Shown piece after piece: positions 45,653-52,735 of a stretch of DNA of 64,000 nucleotides. Both the position numbers and the translations under genes were made by a program. The notes under the pieces were generated by a model. It was not told the origin of the DNA. It saw only the letters and a list, made by a program, of their open reading frames with translations, and did no database searches. Position 1 is the stretch's first letter; every line of letters begins with the position of its first letter. The DNA is from a virus. The DNA lies in IMG/VR virus record IMGVR_UViG_3300042452_000781, positions 1 to 64,000 of that record. The stretch is one strand, 5' to 3'.

Positions 45653-48097
45653 CACTTGGCCCATAAGTTTACCATTCTTATGGAGTGGACTATATCATCA
45701 CCATTGAAGGTGTCGGACGCTTATTCCTGTTATTAAGGGGACTAAACCCCTCAGGTAGTCTCTGAAGTTTCCTCAAGTGTACTTGAGGCTTACCTGCTGA
45801 TTGCCCAGTGTTTTGGAGGGTTTCCAGCAATTCATCCGATGTTTCATCTATCAATTACTTGATAGAGCCACTAGATTTTCTAATGGGAAGTTGTGGGCGT
45901 TTCTCTCATGTCGTTTGTTATCGTAAGAACTCTTTATTTCTTACTTCTTACTATCACTAGTAAGTCCAGACTATCTCTTCATCCGTTCTGGATGCTGGGC
46001 ATTCGTGGGTAGATTATTGTTGGAACTCACTACCTAGTCGTTAGACCTGCCGAAGAACCTATGTCCTCTTCGGATTGGTACGGGATTGTCTACTTGAGAG
46101 TTTCCCCGTTTAACCCAGTTTCGTCAAGGAATATTCCTATTCCAGGGTGACTACATTTAAGAAATCACTTCCATTCCAAGCCCAGCTTTGTTCAATACGT
46201 CCGACCAGGTATTAATTACCCGACCTTGACTATCTTGGATAGATTGATTGAAATTAAATCCGTTCAGGTTGAATGCCATAGTGCTAACACCAAGAGCAGT
46301 AAACCAGATGCCCACAACAGGCCATGCGGCGAGGAAGAAGTGCAGCGAACGGGAGTTATTAAAGGACGCATATTGGAAAATAAGACGACCGAAATACCCG
46401 TGAGCGGCAACAATTGAATAAGTTTCTTCCTCTTGGCCAAACTTATACCCATAATTTTGAGATTCATTTTCGGTTGTTTCACGAACAAGGCTGCTAGTGA
46501 CTAACGAGCCATGCATCGCTGAGAAAAGACTTCCTCCGAATACTCCCGCCACACCCAACATGTGAAAAGGATGTTGAAGGATATTGTGTTCTGCCTGGAA
46601 TACCAACCATTAGGCAGAACGGGGACCTATGTTTTCATAGGGATTGGACTATCTCATAATTAATAGAAATTTCTATTAATCTCGGGCGCTGATTCTGGTT
46701 ATTAAGAGGGCTATACCTCTCCAGTAGTCTCTACACTTTACATGAGTGTACTCAAGTCTTAGCACGGTATTGGCATATCTATAAGACTTAGCTTTCACCG
46801 TTTTCACCCGATTTATACTACACATTGGTTTAGTTTATGTAGTTAAAGGTTCCTGAAATGCCAAGGGGCATCGCATCTGAAAAAGAACCTTGACCGAAGG
46901 GATAGATTAGGAATACGGCAGTAGCAGCAGCAACGGGTGCGCTGTAAGCAACCATAATCCAAGGACGCATTCCGAGACGATAAGAAAGTTCCCATTCACG
47001 GCCCATGTAGCAGTAAATACCAATCAGGAAGTGAAATATGATGAGTTGAAATGGACCCCCATTATAGAGCCATTCATCAAGACTTGCAGCTTCCCAAATT
47101 GGATAAAAATGCAGCCCAATAGCATTAGAAGAAGGAACAACAGCACCAGAGATAATGTTGTTACCATACATTAGTGAACCAGCAACTGGTTCACGAATCC
47201 CGTCGCTTACATCTAACAAACAACCATATCAATAGACTTAGGTTGTTTCTGTTGGCGAATTCGATTTGCTCTTTTTGCGTTTTCAACTCTTCCACCGTTT
47301 TCTACCCACTCTTTCCAAGTTTGTAGATGAGAAATACATTCGGTTATTCTTTCCCCCCGTCTTACTCCCATATAAGGGAGTATTTTTTGTAGAATGAATA
47401 AGACCTTTTCTTTTTCTCCGATGTGAAGGGTATAAACTTGTTTCCCTGTTACCGTTTTTCTTGATGGAGAAAAGTAAGATTTATCTAAAAGTTTGCTCAA
47501 CCTTTGGATAATATCTTCATCAACCATAGAAATTTTGATAAAGGGTGCTGGTGGTGTTTTAGAAATTTCATAGCGGTCTTTGGAACGATCATCTATTCCA
47601 AAGTATCCTTCACCTTCTAATAAACCAGCAATCCAAGCAATATCAGTTTCAGTTAAATTTAACATTTTGGTTTGCGTCTTCTGTATTATTTATACAGCAT
47701 TAGCAACAAAAAGTCAACAGTAGATGTGTGGACTATATCTTCACCCTTTATAGAAGGGGCTGGGCACTTAAACCTGTTATTAAGGGGACTAAACCCCTCA
47801 GGTAGTCTCTGAACCTTCCCCAAGTGTACTTGAGGCTTGGCTGCTGATTGCCTTTCGGTTTCCAGCAATTCACCCAGTTTCGTCAATACTCTTACGAGTA
47901 AGGGACACCGATTAGTTAATGTCTACAGGAGGTGCGCCAATAAAAGCGATAATAAAAACTGAAGTAGCAGCAAGAAGGCAAGGAATCATAAGAACTCCAA
48001 ACCATCCCACATATAAACGATTGTTCGTTGAAGTAACCCAGGAACAAAATTGCTCCCAGAGATTACCCCCCGAGCGTGTAGCAATTGAAGCGGTCAT
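45594..48097 (-). CDS. psbA: Photosystem II D1 protein, five exons split by four group I introns
   Basis: Joining 48097-47919, 47205-46837, 46607-46164, 45911-45883 and 45652-45594 gives 1080 nt, or 359 residues plus stop, the usual D1 length. At every junction the exon ends in T and the intron in G, as group I introns require. The product starts [20 protein letters not shown] and keeps the QEEET and [15 protein letters not shown] phrases. It retains the manganese-cluster ligands D170, E189, H332, E333, H337, D342 and A344, and H190 beside Tyr-Z. Phage D1 maintains host photosynthesis during infection. Oddities: Ile at the usual Met331 and Leu at 184. Confidence 0.93.
45653..45882 (-). ncRNA. 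psbA group I intron 4 (230 nt)
   Basis: Lies within the Leu341 codon (CCAT/TAGAT). The minus strand has the P7-like pair CAGAGACTA (near 45760) and GATATAGTCC (near 45690) and the stretch TTAAGxxGGGGTTTAGTCCCC-type P8. It lacks an ORF. The core is strikingly similar to that of intron 1. Confidence 0.88.
45883..45911 (-). CDS. psbA: psbA exon 4, 29-nt microexon (codons 331-341)
   Basis: Reads HERNAHNFP with partial flanking codons, i.e. D1 residues 331-341 including H332, E333 and H337. Found by matching the conserved D1 C-terminus; both ends agree with the U/G group I splice rule. Confidence 0.88.
45912..46163 (-). ncRNA. psbA group I intron 3 (252 nt)
   Basis: Splits codon 331 (GTGAT/ACATGAG). 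It has GACGAAACTGGGT near its 5' end and GAAGAGATAGTCTGG as the P7 3' strand. No ORF. The sequence between differs from introns 1, 2 and 4, so it is a separate group I lineage. Confidence 0.85.
46164..46607 (-). CDS. psbA: psbA exon 3 (codons 183-331)
   Basis: Starts with the G completing Met183, then [20 protein letters not shown], and runs to NKAGLGMEV. Contains E189 and H190, the H215 and H272 iron ligands ([10 protein letters not shown] and FFLAAWP regions) and the [17 protein letters not shown] phrase. Confidence 0.92.
46608..46836 (-). ncRNA. psbA group I intron 2 (229 nt)
   Basis: Splits codon 183 (TACAT/GTTGG). The core contains GTAGAGACTACTGGAGAGG and the P7 3' partner GAGATAGTCC. 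No ORF. Related in sequence to introns 1 and 4, but more diverged. Confidence 0.87.
46837..47205 (-). CDS. psbA: psbA exon 2 (codons 60-183)
   Basis: Starts with the C completing Ile60, then [20 protein letters not shown] and runs to GISGTFNY. Contains Tyr161 and D170 ([13 protein letters not shown] region) and H118 ([10 protein letters not shown]). Confidence 0.92.
47206..47918 (-). ncRNA. psbA group I intron 1 (713 nt) with endonuclease gene
   Basis: Splits codon 60 (GACAT/CGACGG). It begins TAACTAATCGGTG, has GACGAAACTGGGT, GAATTGCTGGAAACC, CAGAGACTACCTGAGG and the P7 3' strand GATATAGTCC near 47730. A LAGLIDADG ORF occupies its 3' part and stops seven bases before the splice site. Confidence 0.9.
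47213..47665 (-). CDS. Intron-encoded LAGLIDADG homing endonuclease
   Basis: 150 residues starting [34 protein letters not shown] is a single LAGLIDADG motif, so the enzyme would act as a homodimer. Later phrases [20 protein letters not shown] and [13 protein letters not shown] fit LAGLIDADG domains. It lies wholly within psbA intron 1, after the ribozyme core, and should drive intron homing into intronless psbA. Confidence 0.88.
   Translation of the reverse strand: MLNLTETDIAWIAGLLEGEGYFGIDDRSKDRYEISKTPPAPFIKISMVDEDIIQRLSKLLDKSYFSPSRKTVTGKQVYTLHIGEKEKVLFILQKILPYMGVRRGERITECISHLQTWKEWVENGGRVENAKRANRIRQQKQPKSIDMVVC
47919..48097 (-). CDS. psbA: psbA exon 1 (codons 1-60)
   Basis: [20 protein letters not shown] through [10 protein letters not shown], the D1 N-terminus and first membrane helix ([19 protein letters not shown]). 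Reads into the intron and stops three codons later if unspliced. Confidence 0.93.
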
Positions 48098-48400
48098 ATT
48101 TGAAAAAAAGGTAACAAATATTCGCGGGGACGAATGTGATTATTATTTCTTCTCTCCCCCAGAGAAGATATGAGAGACGTATTTGATGTGCAAAGTCTCG
48201 GTAAGCACGGGAGCAAGTTAGGAATCCCTGACCTGCTTGTGTATGTATGGTAACACTTTTTGTGGATTAGTCAAGGGGTGTTGTGTCAGTTGAGGGAGTG
48301 ACCTCTTAGTTTAGTTTTGAATAATCAACTACCATATTCCATAAGGAGTATTGCCAGAGAACAGTCCGGGTCAATTCGGCTTCCGTGAAAACTATTATCC
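48098..48400 (-). promoter_or_regulatory. psbA upstream region with promoter and 5'-UTR hairpin
   Basis: No gene is visible here. On the minus strand TTGACT-N16-TACCAT (48246-48273) is a sigma-70-like promoter. The leader of about 140 nt contains an 8-bp hairpin TCTTCTCT, loop GGGGG, AGAGAAGA (48148-48168). No clear Shine-Dalgarno precedes the ATG. Confidence 0.5.
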
Positions 48401-48637
48401 CTAGATGTCTGGTCTGTTGAAGTTTGGCCGATGTATATACAAGGTAAATACAAGTCCTAGCCAGCCAAATAATACACTTGTGACGGAGAGAAAACTTACT
48501 GGGGCATGGACTCCAAGTGCTATCGCCAAGCAAGAAACTGTGCATTGTATTGAATAGACTGCTGCCTGCATTAAGGTTGGTGTGTTATCACGGTAGTTTC
48601 GAATTACCAGATTACAGCTACGAAAAAACTTGCACAT
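48401..48637 (-). CDS. Small putative membrane protein (78 aa)
   Basis: The ATG at 48637 overlaps the TAA of the RHH gene (TAATG), which argues that this ORF is real. It has two hydrophobic stretches, AAVYSIQCTVSCLAIALGV and VSFLSVTSVLFGWLGLVFTL, consistent with two transmembrane helices and a short Asn/Arg-rich tail. No family recognised. It closes the operon that starts with the LRV gene. Confidence 0.55.
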   Translation of the reverse strand: MCKFFRSCNLVIRNYRDNTPTLMQAAVYSIQCTVSCLAIALGVHAPVSFLSVTSVLFGWLGLVFTLYIHRPNFNRPDI

Positions 48638-48816
48638 TAGGGTTTCGGTACGAACACAAATCCCTTTCCTTCGCGATCTGCGGCTACCATCAGCTCAAGG
48701 GTATCAATTGCGGCTCTAATTACCTCCTCTTTCGGTACTTTCATGCTTGCTGATAGCTCTTCTAAGCGATCAACAAAATCTCTACTGGCATTAAATTGAA
48801 TCCGTTTTATTGTCAT
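48637..48816 (-). CDS. Small ribbon-helix-helix DNA-binding protein (59 aa)
   Basis: Found by translating between neighbours: MTIKRIQFNASRDFVDRLEE, then ELSASMKVPKEEVIRAAIDT. A short beta strand (IKRIQFNAS) followed by two helices is the RHH pattern of small repressors and antitoxins. The start overlaps the upstream stop (ATGA) and the stop overlaps the membrane protein start (TAATG). It may regulate this operon; an antitoxin role beside the membrane protein is possible but unsupported by any toxin motif. Confidence 0.7.
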   Translation of the reverse strand: MTIKRIQFNASRDFVDRLEELSASMKVPKEEVIRAAIDTLELMVAADREGKGFVFVPKP

Positions 48817-49115
48817 AGCTTAAACATATCGGGAAACTCTTCTGGCTTCAACTCTACTACATTGCAACGGGAAACATCTTCATGTTCACCTAAACCAAAC
48901 TCCTCATAAAGAAAGTCGGCTATGTGCTCCGTAAAATAATCACGGAAAGCATTGGGCGTACTTAATTCATTACAATCGTCAATAGCTATATTAAACCCAA
49001 CATAAAAAGTAACCTTATAACATCTCATATCTTTACGAGATGCCATATGGATTTCAATGTCTGTTTGAAGTTGTTGCAGCTCCGCAAAAGAGAGTTTATT
49101 TAAATCAATTTTCAT
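48813..49115 (-). CDS. Hypothetical protein (100 aa)
   Basis: MKIDLNKLSFAELQQLQTDI opens with a helix rich in Leu and Gln, followed by an acidic C-terminal half (EHIADFLYEEFGLGEHEDVS). No family recognised. It overlaps the RHH gene by ATGA, so the two are probably co-translated. A TATACT hexamer lies 13 bases upstream of the ATG and may be an internal -10 element. Confidence 0.65.
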   Translation of the reverse strand: MKIDLNKLSFAELQQLQTDIEIHMASRKDMRCYKVTFYVGFNIAIDDCNELSTPNAFRDYFTEHIADFLYEEFGLGEHEDVSRCNVVELKPEEFPDMFKL

Positions 49116-49147
49116 CGTGAGTGGTCTCAGTATAATTTGGTTCTATA

Positions 49148-49279
49148 TTAAATAATTCTCTTAAATGCTTCACCGAGACTATGTTCTGCACCCTCGTAAA
49201 CATCCATGCCGGCTGGGCCAACATCCAATGACCATACATACTGGTCATTTTCGGGTCTGTACCATATTTCAATGTTCAT
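49148..49279 (-). CDS. Small hypothetical protein (43 aa)
   Basis: ATG at 49279 with GGAG upstream: MNIEIWYRPENDQYVWSLDV, ending EAFKRII. It is an intact paralogue of the broken gene at 49627-49809 (MNIKIEYRPE, ending SLGEAFERII). Overlap with the end of the preceding gene (TGAAATG) suggests coupling. Function unknown. Confidence 0.65.
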   Translation of the reverse strand: MNIEIWYRPENDQYVWSLDVGPAGMDVYEGAEHSLGEAFKRII

Positions 49280-49280
49280 T

Positions 49281-49457
49281 TCATTCTCCTTTAATATTTT
49301 CAGAATAAACTTTGGCTGCGGTCTTGGCTATTTCAAAGTATTCATTGAATAAAGTTTCCTGATCTTCGGAATTCCATTCACGAACAACACGATAAGAAAC
49401 CTGCTCCGCTATAAGTTTGATATAAATCCGTGCCAAAACATCTAAATTAATATTCAT
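49281..49457 (-). CDS. Small hypothetical protein (58 aa)
   Basis: I choose the ATG at 49457 (MNINLDVLARIYIKLIAEQV) preceded by GGAG, instead of a TTG 12 bases upstream. Helical, acidic C-terminus (EYFEIAKTAAKVYSENIKGE). Coupled to the small gene at 49279. No family recognised. Confidence 0.6.
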   Translation of the reverse strand: MNINLDVLARIYIKLIAEQVSYRVVREWNSEDQETLFNEYFEIAKTAAKVYSENIKGE

Positions 49458-49458
49458 T

Positions 49459-49634
49459 TCAGTCTCCAAAACAAGGGTCTGACGGGTTCCACTGATAGCA
49501 CCAATTCAATTTAGAATTAACTGCTTCAGGCTTTCCCTGTAAATGGCATTTTGTTATCTTTCTTACTGTAATAAGAATGGGGGGGGTCTGGTTCTCGAAT
49601 AAAGGCAGTTGTGACATCTTTGTGGTTCATTCAT
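49459..49634 (-). pseudogene. Cys-rich small gene with frameshift at a run of eight C
   Basis: From the ATG at 49634: MNEPQRCHNCLYSRTRPPP in one frame. After the C8 run (49579-49586) the coherent continuation ILITVRKITKCHLQGK ... CYQWNPSDPCFGD lies in the -1 frame and ends in TGA at 49459. Together they form a compact Cys-x2-Cys protein with five or more Cys. The total is 176 nt, so one more C would restore a single 58-aa frame. Either a true frameshift, programmed slippage or a homopolymer read error. Confidence 0.6.
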
Positions 49635-49809
49635 CGTTAGGTGCCTCCCTATAACTCCTTCCAATTAGTGTCCTATTGTAAATAATTCTCTCAAATGCCT
49701 CGCCAAGACTATTCGCCTGTCCGCAATACTCATCAATACCATCAGGTCCATCATACAATACTCATTCATAAGAAACGGTTTCGGGTCTGTACTCAATTTT
49801 AATGTTCAT
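49627..49809 (-). pseudogene. Paralogue of the 43-aa gene broken by an in-frame TGA
   Basis: MNIKIEYRPETVSYE, then TGA (49762-49764), then VLYDGPDGIDEYCGQANSLG and EAFERIIYNRTLIGRSYREA to a final TGA. Alignment with the intact gene at 49148-49279 puts the TGA near a Trp codon position (QYVWSL), consistent with a single TGG to TGA change. The reading frame is otherwise intact over 61 codons. Confidence 0.7.
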
Positions 49810-50035
49810 TTAATTCCGGCCATGTATGGCCCAAAAGGTCAATTGAAAACCCGACTTTCCAAAAATAACAGAAGAAGCTGAGAAGCTGATTTCCACCCAT
49901 GCTTATCTGCCAATAGGGCCAGAGCGCGGGTTTAGTTTCATAATCAAAAGAAATTTGAATTAGTGTTCCCCAAGAAGTATGCAAAAATCCGAAAGAGTAA
50001 TCGTCGGCCTTATTAAAGGTGAATAGTTTAATCAT
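49799..50035 (-). CDS. Hypothetical protein (78 aa)
   Basis: The ATG at 50035 (MIKLFTFNKADDYSFGFLHT) is preferred to the TTG one codon earlier, and lies inside the stop region of the preceding gene. Aromatic-rich (WPYWQIS, FFCYFWKVGF). No family recognised. Its end overlaps the start of the broken paralogue by 11 bases. Confidence 0.6.
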   Translation of the reverse strand: MIKLFTFNKADDYSFGFLHTSWGTLIQISFDYETKPALWPYWQISMGGNQLLSFFCYFWKVGFSIDLLGHTWPELNEH

Positions 50036-50378
50036 CAATCAAATTCTCAAGATCATCAAAGAAATTTTCATCCAATGGAACACAGTCATCCAGATTAATG
50101 TTTGCGGTCATTTCCATCAAATCCTCTAAAAATTCTTTAGGATAGGTATCATCTTCATTCAAATCATACCAGAATGTTAAATAGCATTCTTCAAAGGGGT
50201 TATCCTCATCTTGAAGAGCATAATTCTTTTGATTTTCAGGAAACCATACAAGGTCCATCCAGGTATGAAAATTGTTATAAATGGATGTCCATCCTGTCAT
50301 CCAACAGTGTTCAATCCAATAATTCCACCAATTTAACTTGGTCTTGTCTGTTGCTAAAATAGGTCTTGAAACTGTCAT
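50028..50378 (-). CDS. Hypothetical acidic protein (116 aa)
   Basis: MTVSRPILATDKTKLNWWNY, unusually rich in Trp and Asp/Glu (WMTGWTSIYNNFHTWMDLVW; C-terminal NFFDDLENLIDD). Starts by ATGA overlap with the LRV gene. The acidic, Trp-rich character is reminiscent of DNA-mimic or inhibitor proteins, but that is speculation; no family recognised. Confidence 0.65.
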   Translation of the reverse strand: MTVSRPILATDKTKLNWWNYWIEHCWMTGWTSIYNNFHTWMDLVWFPENQKNYALQDEDNPFEECYLTFWYDLNEDDTYPKEFLEDLMEMTANINLDDCVPLDENFFDDLENLIDD

Positions 50379-50779
50379 AATGTTGGATGCTCCTTATAAA
50401 ACTCATAGGCTCTTACGGTTTGAATGATTTCTCTTGTTGCGTTTGGGTTTCTTTCAACTCTCCAGCGAACATTAAAGCTCTCATCTCGGGCAAGAATTGT
50501 TAGAGTTTCGGGTGGTGTGTTAGGATTGGATGCAACTCCACAGCGAACAGTCCAATCCTCATCTTGAGCAAGAATCGTTAGAGTTTCGGGTGGTGTGTTG
50601 GGGTTGTTTGCAACTCTCCAGCGAACATCAACATCCTCATCTCGGGCAAGAATTGTTAGAGTTTCAGATGAAGAAGTCATAACGAAATCAGTAGTGCAAC
50701 CACCTCCACTGCCTCTTACAACTACCATAATATCATCTGGAAACTCGCTCAAGGCTTCAATCAATTCGGCCTTTGTCAT
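50375..50779 (-). CDS. Leucine-rich-variant (LRV) repeat protein
   Basis: 134 residues: an N-terminal helix (MTKAELIEALSEFPDDIMVV), a Gly-rich turn, then three tandem repeats of about 26-30 residues of the form ETLTILAxDEDxxVRWRVANNPNTPP. This is the LRV pattern, a helical solenoid of unknown binding partner. It heads the overlapping operon that runs down to 48401. A remnant of the same repeat lies at 61045-61103 and a single related unit occurs in the gene at 56021. Confidence 0.78.
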   Translation of the reverse strand: MTKAELIEALSEFPDDIMVVVRGSGGGCTTDFVMTSSSETLTILARDEDVDVRWRVANNPNTPPETLTILAQDEDWTVRCGVASNPNTPPETLTILARDESFNVRWRVERNPNATREIIQTVRAYEFYKEHPTL

Positions 50780-51106
50780 TTTGGGTGGCGGAGAACTGTT
50801 TAGGTATTATGAACCAATTTCTGCATAATAGTGAAATGAGTGGACAGTTTTTCCTTTGACCCTTTTGGTGAAATTTTTTGGCGGGAAAATTTTTAATGGA
50901 TGAGGGGTGTCTTAAAACATATGGGACCCATTGACTTTTTATTTAAAACGCACTTGGGGGAATGGGTGGATGGGCGGTTCTTATCGCTAGGCCCAGGGGC
51001 CAGGCCCAGGGGCCAGGCCCCAATGGACGGCTAGGCTACTGTCCATAGTACACTTAGACTATAGTACAACTGTCCTATAAGACCTGCTTATCACCCAATA
51101 AACATA
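50780..51106. other. Gene-free gap with GC-rich tandem repeat
   Basis: No ORF with coding character is visible. It holds the upstream region of the LRV operon and, at 50989-51021, a 13-bp GC-rich repeat. A CATAATAC element 40 bases before the LRV start is a weak -10 candidate. Confidence 0.6.
50989..51021. repeat. 13-bp GC-rich tandem repeat, 2.5 copies
   Basis: AGGCCCAGGGGCC repeated at 50989-51001 and 51002-51014, then AGGCCCC. The unit can fold (GGGGCCAGGCCCC). Its GC content stands out sharply from the AT-rich surroundings. Confidence 0.9.
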
Positions 51107-51112
51107 AGAAAA

Positions 51113-51132
51113 GGCCCCCCAGATTGGAGGCC
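51113..51132 (-). terminator. Helicase gene terminator
   Basis: Minus strand GGCCTCC, AATCT, GGGGGGCC then TTTTCTT, 28 bases after the stop codon. Confidence 0.85.
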
Positions 51133-51159
51133 ATTAACTATAAGAACTGTCTTCAATAC

Positions 51160-52650
51160 TTATAGAGATTTAGGCGGAACATTCACCATGGTTAGGTGTT
51201 GTTTAGCGCGGGTAACTAGCACGTAGCATAGATTATCCTCCTGCCCAAGTTCCCACGGTTGCTTAGCCCATTTGCTAGGAGAATATGTGTTCATTCCTAG
51301 AGCAAACACTCTATTCCATTCTCTACCCTTTGCCTTATGAATTGTAGATAGCGTTAGAACTTGTTGTTTGCCGGTTTCGGTATCACCAAACAGCTCCCGA
51401 ATCTTACCAATTAATATATCCAAAGAATCCGAATCCTCGCACTGATATATAAAAACCTTAAGAGTTTCCGCCTGATCTTCTACAACCTGGCACCTAGAAT
51501 CGTTGCCCTTTTCTTTATGCTTGGCGATCTCTTTAGTCGCCCATTCTTCTAACCGAATCTCTAATTCTCCAACATTCTTTACAGTCTTCCAGCGCATGGC
51601 TAGTTTAATCAATCCCTCACCGATTGAACGGCCTTCTACTCTACAGGCAACCGAGTTACGGATCAATTTGTATGCTAACTCCACCAAAGGTTTAGTATTA
51701 CGACAGATGATAACATCCTGGGGTTTGGATATCTTAATAAGATCACCAATCTCACAAGCATCAACTATACCATCAGGTGCAGTTTCGTGAGCCTCAATAT
51801 GATTGACCCAACGATTGGCCACCTTAACTATATTCTTAGGGCACCGATAAGTGACCGTAAGAGGCAGAGTTTCTGCCTTGAATTCTGCCCGAATGTTATT
51901 CAGTGATTCGCTATCCGCCCCAGTAAATCCATAAATCGCCTGGCAAGGATCGCCTACAGCGATTAACCTACCATTAGGCTTTAACATCATTTTAACTAGA
52001 GCACGTCTGGAGGCATTAGTATCTTGCGCCTCATCTAACAAAATATAATCATACTGCCAAATCTTCATTCTATTAAGAATAGGAAGATATATCATATCAC
52101 TAAAGTCTACAATTTGTGTCAGTGAATTGCTCACCTTAAGAAGATATTGTGCAGCATCTATTCCTTGTTCTTCACTTATATTGTTGGGGAGCGTTTCTGC
52201 TATATTATAATGATTTAACATCTCTAGCCAATTATCTAGATTATTCTCCAATACTGCTCCTATTCCACACTCTTTAGCCATTGCGGCTGCGGATATAACA
52301 AACGACTGTAGAGTTTCATATTCACCAGTGAATTCTCTACGGGCAAGTTCCCGTAGTTTGTTGCCGTCAACCTTAACGCGACTTACGGCCCTACGAATAG
52401 CACCAAAACCGAAACTATGAAGTGTTCCTACCTTAATAGGAAGATTAAATGGGGCAATTTTAGATTCTATCTCAGTTGCGATTGACTTGTTAAATGCACA
52501 GAATGCCCCGTTGCCTTGAGCAACTTTAGACATTTCAATCAAGGTTGTTGTTTTGCCGGCACCAGCTACCGCTTCCAGAACGAGATTGGCGCGGGAAGAT
52601 GTAACAAATTGAACAGCGGCGGTTTGCTGGGAGGAGAGTGAGCGAGCCAT
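51160..52650 (-). CDS. UvrD/Dda-like superfamily 1 DNA helicase
   Basis: 496 residues. Motifs in order: Q-motif SLSSQQTAAVQF; I LEAVAGAGKTTTL; Ia near KVGTLHSFGFGA; II YDYILLDEAQDT; III LIAVGDPCQAIYGFTGAD; IV LTVTYRCPKNIV; V LTLSTIHKAKGREWNRVFAL; VI LCYVLVTRAKQHLTM. Such 3'-5' or 5'-3' SF1 helicases act in phage replication and recombination. It is longer than T4 Dda (439 aa) and nearer to bacterial UvrD-like stand-alone helicases. It has two candidate promoters in a leader that carries an inverted copy of the dispersed repeat, and its own terminator. Confidence 0.92.
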   Translation of the reverse strand: MARSLSSQQTAAVQFVTSSRANLVLEAVAGAGKTTTLIEMSKVAQGNGAFCAFNKSIATEIESKIAPFNLPIKVGTLHSFGFGAIRRAVSRVKVDGNKLRELARREFTGEYETLQSFVISAAAMAKECGIGAVLENNLDNWLEMLNHYNIAETLPNNISEEQGIDAAQYLLKVSNSLTQIVDFSDMIYLPILNRMKIWQYDYILLDEAQDTNASRRALVKMMLKPNGRLIAVGDPCQAIYGFTGADSESLNNIRAEFKAETLPLTVTYRCPKNIVKVANRWVNHIEAHETAPDGIVDACEIGDLIKISKPQDVIICRNTKPLVELAYKLIRNSVACRVEGRSIGEGLIKLAMRWKTVKNVGELEIRLEEWATKEIAKHKEKGNDSRCQVVEDQAETLKVFIYQCEDSDSLDILIGKIRELFGDTETGKQQVLTLSTIHKAKGREWNRVFALGMNTYSPSKWAKQPWELGQEDNLCYVLVTRAKQHLTMVNVPPKSL

Positions 52651-52664
52651 AGGGGTTTCCCTGG

Positions 52665-52692
52665 ATTACTCAGACATTCTAGCACACTGGCA
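52665..52692 (-). promoter_or_regulatory. Second helicase promoter candidate TTGCGG-N17-TAGAAT
   Basis: Minus strand, just upstream of the helicase ATG (coordinates approximate). Sigma-70-like with correct spacing. Confidence 0.45.
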
Positions 52693-52735
52693 GCGGAACC
52701 GCAACATTTTCTTAAATTATATTAAAAGGCAGGGT

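Noticed and set aside
45653-46163. Treating the 3' end of psbA as a truncated or frameshifted gene
   Set aside because: The missing D1 C-terminus is present in two further exons with valid group I junctions.
46157-46606. psbA exon 3 read as an independent 149-aa protein ending GMEVIS
   Set aside because: The start would be an intron-derived TTG and the end is intron sequence; it is an exon of D1.
47686-47886. A 66-codon minus-strand ORF in psbA intron 1
   Set aside because: It runs through the ribozyme core (P3-P8) and has no protein character.
48517-48753. A 78-codon plus-strand ORF antisense to the RHH gene
   Set aside because: Antisense to a well-supported overlapping gene pair, with no ribosome site.
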